Origin: Heliocybe sulcata
Taxonomy: Eukaryota; Basidiomycota; Agaricomycetes; Gloeophyllales; Gloeophyllaceae
Length of the DNA: 64,000 bases
Assembly: GCA_004369045.1 (NCBI GenBank)
Contig: ML213503.1
Coordinates: forward strand, 3,203,697-3,267,696
Direction: 5' to 3'
This document shows, piece by piece, positions 14,251 to 23,565 of the stretch. Positions within the stretch are counted from its first letter, which is position 1; each line of letters opens with the position of its first letter. The translations under genes were made by a program, and so were the position numbers. The notes beneath the pieces are model-generated. The model ran no database searches. It was not told the DNA's origin and saw nothing but the letters and a program-made list of their open reading frames with translations.

Positions 14251-14502
14251 CTGGAGAGAGATGAGAACTTTGTCTCTTGTTCATTCGTTGCAAAACCAGC
14301 CTGTTTCGAGATTTTCTTGTTCTGTCACGTCTCCATACCTTTGTACCAGTGGTGGCTCTCCAGCATGTACCCGCGTTTCCTGTCATTATCCGAGACAACC
14401 TCACTTGGCTCGCGATTATAGGTGTGCAGCAACAAAGACCTGCCAGTATATCGATACAACAAGCCGTCAACACAATAGCATCAACAGATCGACATCATCT
14501 AA

Positions 14503-15804
14503 TTATTCTTTACTCTTCCAGCCAACTTCCCCTGCAATTCTCACAAATGCTTCTACACCCTCCTTCCCGAAGATGCTTGCACACCCGACGATGGACGCGC
14601 CGGCAGTCTCCATACGCTTCCAGCCAGCTCCGTCGACGACACCGCCAATGCCCACTATTTTGATGCCCCGCATCGCAGACGAGGGGTAGGTAGCGAGAAG
14701 CGACCTGAAAGTGAAGACGTTCCCGAGCGAGAGGGGGTGCAGCGGCGCGCCAGCGAGGCCTCCTGTCGACAGGGCGTACGGCGACGGTGATTGCGACGAT
14801 GCTTCTGACGATGTTTGGTTCGGTATGAAAGACGGCGCCTCCATATGCACCATCTCGTTGAACATCAAGCCCGAGCCCAGCGTGTTCGTCGACGCAAAAT
14901 ACGCGAACGGGTTCACCTCGCCAGTCGACGGGGATAGGAAGGTGAACATGTGCGTCGCGCCGATCATCGCGTCGAACTGGCCGCGGTGCACAAAGGGCGG
15001 GAGCTTGAGGCCGAGTGTGAGCGAGCGGTCGGCTTTGAAGGCGTCTGCGAGGACGGTGAGCAGGGGGAGCAGGAGGGTGGGGATGTACGAGGGCGGCGGG
15101 TGCGAGGGGCCCATGTTTGGGCAGGACGTGTTGAGCTCGATGCCGATGCGACATGTCGGGCTTGGGGACGAGGGGGAGGGGATGTCGCCCATGTCTTTGC
15201 GGAAGGTTTGGATGGATGCGACCATCTCTTTCAGTTCTCGGGGGTCGTTGGAGGTTATGCTGATTATGAATGGTTTGGAGGGGTTGCTGCGCGGTGGGGC
15301 GTTTGCGAAGAGTTCGCGTATCCACGCTAGATATTGAGAGAGCGGATGCGGGGAGTAGCCGTAGGTATTGAGCGTCGTCAGTGTGGCATTTGACATGTCT
15401 TTTCCGAAGACAACCTGGACATGGCAGAGCAGGTCAGTGAGAGTTCATCCGTGCTAACCGACGGAAAGAGTGCATGGAAATAATTGCAAAGCATAGAGGC
15501 GCAGGTATGCCTGGCACAGCCGTCCTACTTGATCACGCAGAGACTATCGGCGGCTTCCTATCTTGCAGGGAACCAGTTGCAGGGCGTATAGCGTACGGAA
15601 ACAAATGACACTCACGCCGTGTTCCTCGCCCTCCTTGAACCCGTTCCATGTAGCCGTCCTGCAAACGACCGCGCCGGTCCATTCGCACTCGTACAGCTCC
15701 GTCAAGTCGTCGAGGTCGGAGGCCCACGCGCAGGACGAGTTGATGAGCGTCGGACAGACATTCAGCGTGTGCAGCGACGCCGAGGGGAGTGTTGGGGACG
15801 ACAT
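14503..15804 (-). CDS. Class 1 dihydroorotate-dehydrogenase-like flavoenzyme
   Basis: The model is complement(join(14503..15414, 15616..15804)): 1101 nt, 366 residues; the 201 bp intron keeps phase 0. The N-terminal exon encodes the start of the FMN-binding barrel (NVCPTLINSSCAWA). The second exon has ELNTSCPN, holding the Cys that acts as the base in class 1 enzymes, and the phosphate-binding KIVGIGGVVDG. Length and absence of a membrane anchor fit the cytosolic class 1 (Ura1-like) group rather than the mitochondrial class 2 enzyme. Most filamentous fungi use class 2 for pyrimidine synthesis, so this may be a paralogue with another acceptor or substrate. The gene is tail to tail with the cullin-like gene, about 250 bp apart. 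Confidence 0.82.
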
Positions 15805-16448
15805 CGGCGAGCGACGGACGGGAGTGAGAGCGAGGGAAGGTCAGTGGCTGTTAAAGTACTAGATCCTGATCGAGAACCCTCCACGCGAAGCACTGATAAG
15901 ATAACGCTCGGGGCGGAGGTGGCGGAGGCCCTCGTCCTCTCTGCCTCCCAGGGCATTAATATTTTAGAGCTTCGGTCCTGCTGTGGCCTCAGATTCAAAC
16001 AAGTGTTTTATTTCAAGTCGCGATAATATTCGTCTTACTCGACTCTCGGCGGCGCCGCGTCATGTCGGCAGCCACTAGAAGTCCTTCTAGCTAAAGGGCT
16101 AACGAGAAGAGAAGGTCATACTGAAAACGGGAGAAGCTGTTCGGTCCAAGCCCGTCGTCCAGTTGTCCGATGCCCGTAGTCGTATGAACCACCAAGTATA
16201 TTTGGTAGCTCGGTGCAAATTTTTCTTATAAAATCCAATGCTCATTGAAACACACTCTAGGCTGATACAAATTCCAACAAGCGGAACACAATGCACATAC
16301 AGATCTATCATACGAGACGAAACACCTTTTTTCTATTTTCTACTTTAATAAAAATTTTTAGTACTTTTCTATTTTTTCCAGTCTTCGCAATGCAAAATAA
16401 AAGAGAAACGTCATCCCAGTCACGGGATAGCAAGCCGTCGTCCATAGA
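15805..16448. other. Intergenic; part of duplicated 3' flank of repeat-family copy 1
   Basis: From about 16222 to 16448 the sequence is the 3' untranslated flank of the unknown family copy 1. It matches 30252-30465 downstream of copy 2 (for example CAATGAGCATTGGATT, on the minus strand here). 15805-16221 holds no gene that I can see. Confidence 0.5.
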
Positions 16449-18811
16449 TCAGTCATAGTCACAAGAGATATCAGGAGTCGGCGGTTCCGGTAGCGCAGGC
16501 AGATACTGTTCTTGCTCCTCGAGTCGCCGAGTCTTCTCCTCAAGAGCCTGGAGTTCCTCCGCCGTCGAGGGTATCATACCCTGTCGTTCCATCGCAAGCA
16601 CGTTCCGCATGTCGCACCGCGCCGTCCGTCGCCGATTGATAGCGTCAAAATCGATCCTGAGGCGTTCCTCGAGAGAAGCCGTTGCGTCCAGGTGATCGAC
16701 CTCTTCCTCGCGTGCCGTCGGTGCTGCGTTCTTCCGTCTCTTGCGAATCCTCTTCCTGTTCTTCTTCTCCGTCTGGGTTGTCGTCGTCGTGGCCCGAAGT
16801 GTAGTGCCCGTCGAGAGTATGTCGCCCGAGTAGCCGTCGCGCCAGCGCTCAACGTGTCGTCCTGCGATCGCATGTCGGTCTACGGGGAGGGCGTCGTCCA
16901 GAGGCTGTCCGGCCAGCGGAGCCTTGCCTGCGTCGCCTTCTCTCGGGGTCCTCTTCCTCCTGCGCTCTTGCTTCTCGTCCAGCAGTTGCATGACGCGTGC
17001 ATCCAGATTCGTGTCCAGCTCCAAGCGTCTCTTCCTGTGCGCCAGCAGGTCGATACCGAAAGGAGAGCGAATCTTGTCCGGGGACGCAGAGGAGAGGGTA
17101 GTGGCGGCCAAATATGTCTTGCCCAAACCAGTCGGGTAGTCTTGCATAGCGCCTGGGGCATCCTGGGTAATCCTGGGCCTTGAAGGACGGAGTCGATCGA
17201 GTCTAGGGATGAGGTTCGAGTGTCGGAGTCTGGTATCGGAAGCTTGTGAGGTTGCTTGGAATCTGCGCTGTTCCTAGCAGACGCCATGTTACACATGCAG
17301 CTGAATGATACGCAGATACGCACTGATGGAGCCGAAATCGATAGCATACAACCTTTACGGTCGGTGGGTCGGAGACCAGGGAACGTAGTCTTAGCACCAG
17401 AGTGCTTGGTGAAGTACTGCAAGGATAATTTTAGATATGTGAAGGATATGTAAAAGCACGGCGTACCATGGAAGCCGAAGGCGGAAGAATACAATTAATA
17501 TGCCCGTTGCATTGCAGGAGACCGGGGGAGCGTAGTCTCGATCGGATTGTATGAGGAGGTGCATCCGGGCTAGGTGTGAAAGCGATGTCGGTTGAAAGGC
17601 AAAGGTTAGGAGAAGGTGCGAGGCCAGTGGACATAGTGTCCCGGGATTCCAGGCAGCCGGTCGGCACCTGATAGATGTTGCAAGATTGGTTGCAGTTCTA
17701 AAAAGGATGGTGTCAGATATTCGCAAAAGCAGACAGCAAGCCAAGCACTTACCGATAGAGCCCGAGGCTCACGTTTACATACTTCCAGGCCTTCTGAAGG
17801 TAAGAGACCGGGGAGCGTAGTCTCAGTCGGAGCATTTTGATTCAGGTATTCGGTTGCTGTGAAGGCCGTGGAAGACGCGCGGCGAAGCGCAGGGTTCATG
17901 ATGCAAGTGGTAGGCCCGTTGCGTTGCAGGAGACCGGGGGAGCGTAGTCTCGATCGGATTGTATGAGTCGTGGCATCCGGGCTAGGTGTGGGAGCGGTGT
18001 CGGTTGAAGAAGAAAGTCGAGGAGAAGGGATGAGGTCAGTGGACATAGGGTCCGGGAACTGGAGGCCGTTTGTCGGCGCATGATAGGCATTGCAAGATTG
18101 CTTGCAGTCCTACACAAACTGAGGTTGGAGACTCAGGAAAGCAGATACTAAATCAAGCACTTACCGATGCAGCCAAAGGCTCACGCGTAAATGCTTCCAG
18201 GCCTTCTGGAGGTAAGAGACCGGGGAGCGTAGTCTCGGTCGGGGTGTTGGGATTCAGGTAGTCGGGTTTTATGAAGGCCATGGAAGACGCGCGGCAAAGC
18301 GCAGGGCTCGTAGGGCCATCATGAGAGTCCCATACGAGAGGTGACTAAAGGACAGAATATTAGCCATAAACACCTCAACTGATTCCGAAGCAGGACTCAC
18401 CAATATTATATCGTCCACTTGTGTAATTGATTTATACGTCGACTCCAGAATGGCACTGAGTTCATTTGAAGCCGACGAAGAGCGCGAGGGTGTCCGTGTA
18501 GCGAAGAACCAAACCGAAAGTATACCGACTAGTACTGTGAAAGCCAGACCAAGGGTGCCGAAGAGCATCTTGTTCGCCGTGTCGCCGGGGTACCATCCAG
18601 CAGGGGAGCCGTCCAAGAGGAGCACAGGAGGAGGCGCCGAGAGCTGTGGGATTGACAAGTACCCGAAGATGAGGAAGAATAGCCGTCGCAGGGCAAGGGC
18701 CGCACGCGAGAGACTGATGACGCTGATGAAGTCAAGCACCGACTCGAGTCGATAGCTCGCGGTCGTACTAGAGACTGCAGAGAGAGTAGAGAGTGCTGAA
18801 GTCGAAGACAT
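16449..18811 (-). CDS. Unknown membrane-anchored repeat-module protein, copy 1
   Basis: The model is complement(join(16449..17273, 17324..17416, 17467..17697, 17753..18109, 18165..18344, 18401..18811)): six exons, 2097 nt, 698 residues, frame kept throughout and all introns phase 0. Exon 1 (137 residues) has a Ser/Thr-rich start, a hydrophobic stretch near 44-66 and a strong membrane segment at about 82-104. Exons 2-5 consist of copies of one Pro/Ser/Thr-rich module (words TETTLPGLL, GLEVC, APTSGLQFPDP, PSPDA, RLRSPGLLQRNGP). The last exon is charged and probably helical (long Arg/Lys/Glu runs), with DYPTGLGKT near its start. Two paralogues with the same exon order lie at 27483-30251 and 61955-64000. 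I recognise no known domain; function unknown. The C-terminus ends six residues earlier than in the paralogues. Confidence 0.6.
17374..18238 (-). repeat. Short DNA word array in repeat-family copy 1
   Basis: Five copies of the word GAGACTACGCTCCC(C) followed by GGTCTC (on the minus strand) lie near 17374, 17519, 17804, 17930 and 18217, at alternating spacing. They sit inside exons 2-5 and are read in two different frames. The copy at 17374 is the most changed. Confidence 0.75.
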
Positions 18812-18844
18812 CGTAGAAACTGGATGGAGGATATCGGAGAGATG

Positions 18845-18945
18845 GAGGGGTTCTTATACTCTTTCCTGGGGGCTGGCGATGGCTGACAGCCTCGATCTAT
18901 GCCGGCTCACCTGTCTCTTGCAGACAGGCGGCTGGCCGTATGACG
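18845..18945 (-). promoter_or_regulatory. Conserved promoter of repeat-family copy 1
   Basis: It matches 27348-27482 upstream of copy 2 almost base for base. On the minus strand it has a TATAAGAA box (18858-18851), 40 bp upstream of the ATG. Further up is an inverted repeat, CCTGTCT-5 nt-AGACAGG (18910-18928), that could bind a dimeric regulator. Conservation between copies supports function or recent duplication. Confidence 0.55.
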
Positions 18946-19627
18946 GTATGGTCAGCATTGAAATATGTCGCGGCGCAAACGTTCGCAGTCTGTTCGACGC
19001 GTACCATCAAGAGGAAGGCAGTCGTCTTTATATGCCATTACTTCGGAAGCGAGGTTTATATCGAGTGATGCAACAGCGAGACGCGGTTGAGGTGGTTCAT
19101 ACCTGGTGGAACGAGACGATCCGAAGCTGTCTGTCAAATTACTTCGACAATATGCGTCGCTTCAGACATCTTCAGCTACACAAAACGCAACGCATAGCGG
19201 CGACAGTACGCAATATCCTTCCTGCCCCTTCCTACCTCTCCTTTCCACGAGATGGGTCAATGCCCGGCTAGTTGTCCCTTGCTGACCATATGACGACGAA
19301 TTCAGAGTTCACACGGCGCATGTCCCTTGACCGTACAACCAGGAGGAAGGCAATCTGCGCTAGAGACGTCTGCAATACCAGCGCAAGACTGGTCGAGCAT
19401 CGCTAGAGTGGGCTAGGATATACTCCGGAGTCCAGACACAGTGGTAAGAAGCAAGCTGTCCGACTTGCCACAACGCGTCGCGTCGGACGGCTGCAGCCAC
19501 AGCGTCGGACAAGATCTCCGTCAACACATCTGAAAGCAAACAGAGTTTGCAAAATAGCAGCTCACTACATGTGAGCATTAGACTACACTTAATATACAGA
19601 AGTACCTCGGACGACCGTCCATGCAAC
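18946..19627. other. Intergenic between repeat-family copy 1 and MFAP1 3' end
   Basis: No complete gene. A stretch at about 19440-19510 (minus strand) resembles 27130-27190 upstream of copy 2 (shared ACGCGACGCG and TGTGGCAA words, and a partly similar open reading), so the duplicated unit may reach this far. Confidence 0.4.
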
Positions 19628-21114
19628 CTAATCCACCCTCCGCCGTTTCCCCTCCCTTCCACTCCTCTCAACCGACCTCTCTCTCGACCTTCTCCTCCGA
19701 TACTCGTACTCCCTATCGCCGTCTCTCCTGCTATCCCGCTCCCTAGACCACGACCTCTCCCTCCTCTCTCTCCTAGGCGGTGACCTTGATCTCGACCTCC
19801 GTCTATCCCTGTCCCTCCTCTCCCACCCATCCCCTCTCCTCGTATCCCTCTCATCTCGACTCCTTCTTCTCGGCGGAGGTGGCGGCATACCATCCCGATC
19901 CCTATCTTTCCACGACTTCCCCCAATCCCCCCTGTCCCTCCTGGGTCCCGTCGGCGCCGCATTCGCACCTGTAGTCGGGCCATGCGGTCCCTGCCCCGGC
20001 CTCTCAAACTCATCCTTATGCGGACAATCTAGCAAACCCAAATCAGCCCAACCCATCACCCATCTTATCACACAACTATGGCTTCCTACCTTTCTTCAAA
20101 TGCGGCCCCCCACAATTGAAGCACCCCGCCTGCGTCCCGTCCCCACTCTTCTTGGCAGGCCCACTCCCTCCAAAACCGCCATTTCCCGACGTGGTATCCT
20201 GATCCAGCAAATGCGTATACTTCGTCCGACTCCTCTTCCCAAAGTCCTTTACTTGCATCACCTTCGGCAGCATCGCGACGTCTTTATACGACTCCGTCGC
20301 CTCAGTGAAATCATGCCGCTTAAGGATCTCTTCGTCCTACACCCCACCCCCTCGGTCAGCAAGCCCATGTCTAATCTGCGGAAGCAGAGGAGGAAACGTA
20401 CCTGATGAAACGCCCCCTTATGCCAGTACTTCTGCAAAAACTTCTGGCTTCCCTTCGGCTTCTCCTCCCTCAACTTCTTCGCTCGCTCCAGATCCTCCTT
20501 CATCCTGACCTCCTCCGGCAGCGCCCTTCTCCTTTCCACTTCCTCTCGCTCAAGCTCCCGAGCCATCTCCTCCTCTTTGTCGCGCTTGATGCGAGCTAAT
20601 TCACGTAGGCGCCAGGCTTCGAACTCGCCCTCGGGGTCCAGCCCGTCGGCGTCGTCGATGTCGGGGATAATCTCTTCTTTCTCCTCTGGGGACAGTTAAG
20701 TAGGTTAGAATAGAATGAGTGGAGACGAGGAGTAGATACGAACTCTCTGCCAGTTCCCGCTTGATACTCTCAGCGACCAAGTCATGACTCTGCTTCCTTC
20801 TCTCTTCCGCCTCGCGCTCTTTCCTAGCCAACGCCTCCTCAGTGTCCTCTGCCAGTGCTTCGCGCTCTGCCACTGTAACACGTGCCCGCCTGTCAGTCAT
20901 ATAGATGAATGAGTCTGTGTCTATTAGATAAATACAGTGTGAACGCACTTGGGCACGAAGACAGGCCGGAACTGCACTTTCGGTTTCTCCTCCTCGGACT
21001 CTTCTTCTGACGAAGTTTCTTCTTCGCTGGACTTGAGTTGAGTTGGCATTGTAAATATAAGTTCTCTAAATCGAAGAGATAGAAAGAGAGCGCACCTCTT
21101 CGCCAGGCTTTACC

Positions 21115-21146
<32 letters not shown>

Positions 21147-21559
21147 AGATTCTACATGGCGATGAACACCATTCGCCTATCACATCTGTGAAATAGATGT
21201 GCCATACCTTCCATAGTAGTCCTGCCCACCTCCTCCCTCCCCGCCACAATCACCTTCCCATCCTTGCTGATATTCACATCCCGCAGAGCCACATTAATCG
21301 CTCTTGTCCCCGCCGCTCCCTTTCTCTCCCGCACTTCCAGCTCATCCTCCTCCTCCTCTCCAGCCATCTCATCAATCCTCTCATCTCCCTCTCCTTCGCC
21401 GACCTCCTCCTCCTCCTCCTGCTCTTCGTCTTCATCGGAATCTGACCGCGCTGCGTCGGGCGCGCCCTTGGGTGCTTTGCCTTTCCAGTACCGCCCGACG
21501 GGCTTAGCGGGACGGGGAGCAGTCTTGCGCGGGACGGTGGTAGCGAGAATGGTCGACAT
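19628..21559 (-). CDS. MFAP1: MFAP1-like spliceosomal protein with added zinc knuckle and RS tail
   Basis: The model is complement(join(19628..20028, 20090..20336, 20402..20685, 20744..20889, 20949..21031, 21096..21151, 21208..21559)): seven exons, 1569 nt, 522 residues. The N-terminus has [10 protein letters not shown] followed by acidic runs. The centre has [29 protein letters not shown] and [15 protein letters not shown]. Then come [20 protein letters not shown] and LDQDTT, the strongly conserved MFAP1 C-terminal core. MFAP1 is a component of the spliceosomal B complex. The animal protein ends soon after this core. Here it continues with a zinc-knuckle-like [13 protein letters not shown] (about 379-391, split by an intron) and then about 100 residues rich in RD and RS dipeptides ending RRRVD. 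That tail suggests RNA binding and SR-protein contacts. The start ATG is the first in frame with the conserved N-terminus. Confidence 0.9.
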
Positions 21560-21804
21560 GGTGTATAGTGTGGGTGGACACCGTGGTCCGGGTGAAGGTG
21601 AGTGAAGGTGAAGGTGAAATAAGGAAGTTGTGGCTAATGGAGTGACGTGACTGGTACAGTGCGTCACATCACTCAGTAACAACGACATAAGGCAGCTTCA
21701 AGTGTGCTCGCCGGGCTGAAGAGCCTCACCGACAGGTCCGTGTAACTCGTGTGCAGCAAGGCAAAGTGAGGTAGATAGGACGGCAATAATATTACAGGGT
21801 GCGA

Positions 21805-22725
21805 TTACTTCAGAGCTTCCTCCCGCTCAAGTACTGATTTTTCTACTTTAATGAGGACGACAGTCCGATTCGGGTATTGTGCTGTTGGAGTGTTGTGTGC
21901 CGTTACACGGGCAGGCTAAATGAAATGAGTGGGTACAAAACAAGAACATTCAGTGAAGAATGAATTATAATCTGGAGGTAGGGGCACGTACGAAACCTAG
22001 CCCATCCAGAACAGCTTCTACAATACCAGCTGTGAAAGACGAACAGCTTAGTGATGACAGATCTCTCGGAACGGAGATATTGCGAGTGATTGGCGGGTCG
22101 TTGTCCACAATCATATCTATCACGTACCGACCGTCAGTGGTTCTGGCAGGAAGGAGAAGGGGACCGCAAGCTTACATTCGTCATCATTCTCAACGCTCTT
22201 CTCCAGACCATCAGCCGCTTTGCCGAAACACGTCCGCCAGACCTGTGTATGGATGCTCATTAGAGCCTGGAGGAAGCGCGTCTCGCGTTTGGGCGCCTTC
22301 GAAGTAGACTCTGTACGCCATACTTGGAGTTCCAGGACGCGAGTGCCAATACGGTAGCCCAACGTGTTCAATCTATCCCTATCAGACAAGACGGAACGAT
22401 AGTTCCATGCAGCCTAAACTCACCTCCTCTCAAGATCATTGATTCCCGCGACCCTCTTCTGCGTATATTGAACAACCTCACTAAACAGAAACGCAAATGC
22501 GCTCGCTGACACCTCGGCTGTCCTCGTCTTGTTCAGAGGCCGGTCATAGATATTCGGACGTTGGCCTGGGGGCTTCGGGGTGGTGCTGCCGGGCGTGGTG
22601 TTTACTGACGGGAGGGAGAAACGTGTTGTGCTGGACGCAGTGGTGGGCGACTGCACATAGTCTGTTGATGAGAGGGACGAGGAAGAGAGAACAGAGAAGC
22701 GCGGGTGTGGCTGAGGGTAAGACAT
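21805..22725 (-). CDS. TRS31: TRAPP complex subunit 5 (Trs31)
   Basis: The model is complement(join(21805..21915, 21992..22116, 22176..22378, 22424..22725)): 741 nt, 246 residues, all GT-AG. After a Ser/Pro/Thr-rich N-terminal extension of about 65 residues comes the TRAPPC5 core: IYDRPLNKTRTAEVS, FAFLFSEVVQYTQ, LERRDRLNTLGYRIG, the loop DDEYMIVDNDPP, and SFTAGIVEAVLDGLGFPARVTAH split over the last intron. Trs31 is a core subunit of TRAPP, the guanine-nucleotide exchange factor for Ypt1/Rab1 at the ER-Golgi boundary. The start is uncertain: an upstream in-frame ATG at 22836 would add 37 residues. The gene lies head to tail with MFAP1, about 245 bp downstream of whose start it ends. Confidence 0.9.
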
Positions 22726-23565
22726 GTCTGAAATCGAGTGCTGCATTAGGCGAGACGGTCGCGTTCGCTCGCTAGTGGCGTGCGAATCAGCCGCGTGATT
22801 CTTTGTGACGGTCAGAAGCTTGGACGCGTCGCGCAAGCGGAGTTTAAACCGAGAAGTGGCTGGTTTCGAGCGCAGTAAGCTCCATTAATCTCCGCAATAG
22901 CTAAGTGAAAGTAGCAGAAAGAGATGTAAAGCATTATGTTTAAAGCGGATCTGAGCAGTAGCAGGCTCGACCCATCTGCAGTAATATTCCTGACCTTACC
23001 GGCCACAATCGTGTGCGACGTTTATCCCTATACGGCTTCACCATATCCTCTTGCGTTACTTTTTACACGCCACTTCACGTTGAAATAACGCATGCGTCTG
23101 TCTTACTTTTCTTCTCTGTTGGGTGGCCACTTACATGTAATTTAAGTATGTCACATGATTACTTCGTTCCACCTTTGTAAGCCAGAGTGTCTATTAAGTT
23201 TGCGTCGCTGCTCTCTCTCTCTGAGTCTCCTTGTCCCATTTACAAGAGATTAATGAATGGCATTAATCGGGTGAGTGTCTGTCAGCGCTTTGCCTTGGTC
23301 CAACTTAGCCTCAAGAGGAGAGAGAGAGAATCCTCGATTGTAAAAGCCTTGCTGGAACAGTCTAGGGTCAAATATCCGAGTCATCAATTGGCTTCAATCT
23401 CTGGCATAACTCTCTCAACGCCTAGATACTAATAGACAGGAGGCTTCACGGGTTCACACGGCCGTGCGTGCAGACGTGCGGGCCGAGGACTGCCCCTAAC
23501 CCCGGCTAATACGCGGCTTGGCGTGTGCCTCAAACACAGTTGATAACCCGCTTACTACTAGTCCG
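22726..23565. promoter_or_regulatory. Divergent promoter region, TRAPPC5 / BTB gene
   Basis: About 840 bp between the starts of two divergent genes. It holds no recognisable gene. A CT-rich microsatellite (ctctctctctctgag) lies near 23212 and a GA-rich run near 23320. Confidence 0.35.

Noticed and set aside
16449-17147. A helicase or ATPase gene, from the TGSGKT-like motif
   Set aside because: The motif is internal to a longer exon, its residues vary between copies, and no other helicase or Walker B motif follows.
19360-19600. A separate small gene downstream of MFAP1
   Set aside because: An open minus-strand stretch exists, but it has no clear start or splice context and is better explained as sequence shared with the region upstream of repeat-family copy 2.
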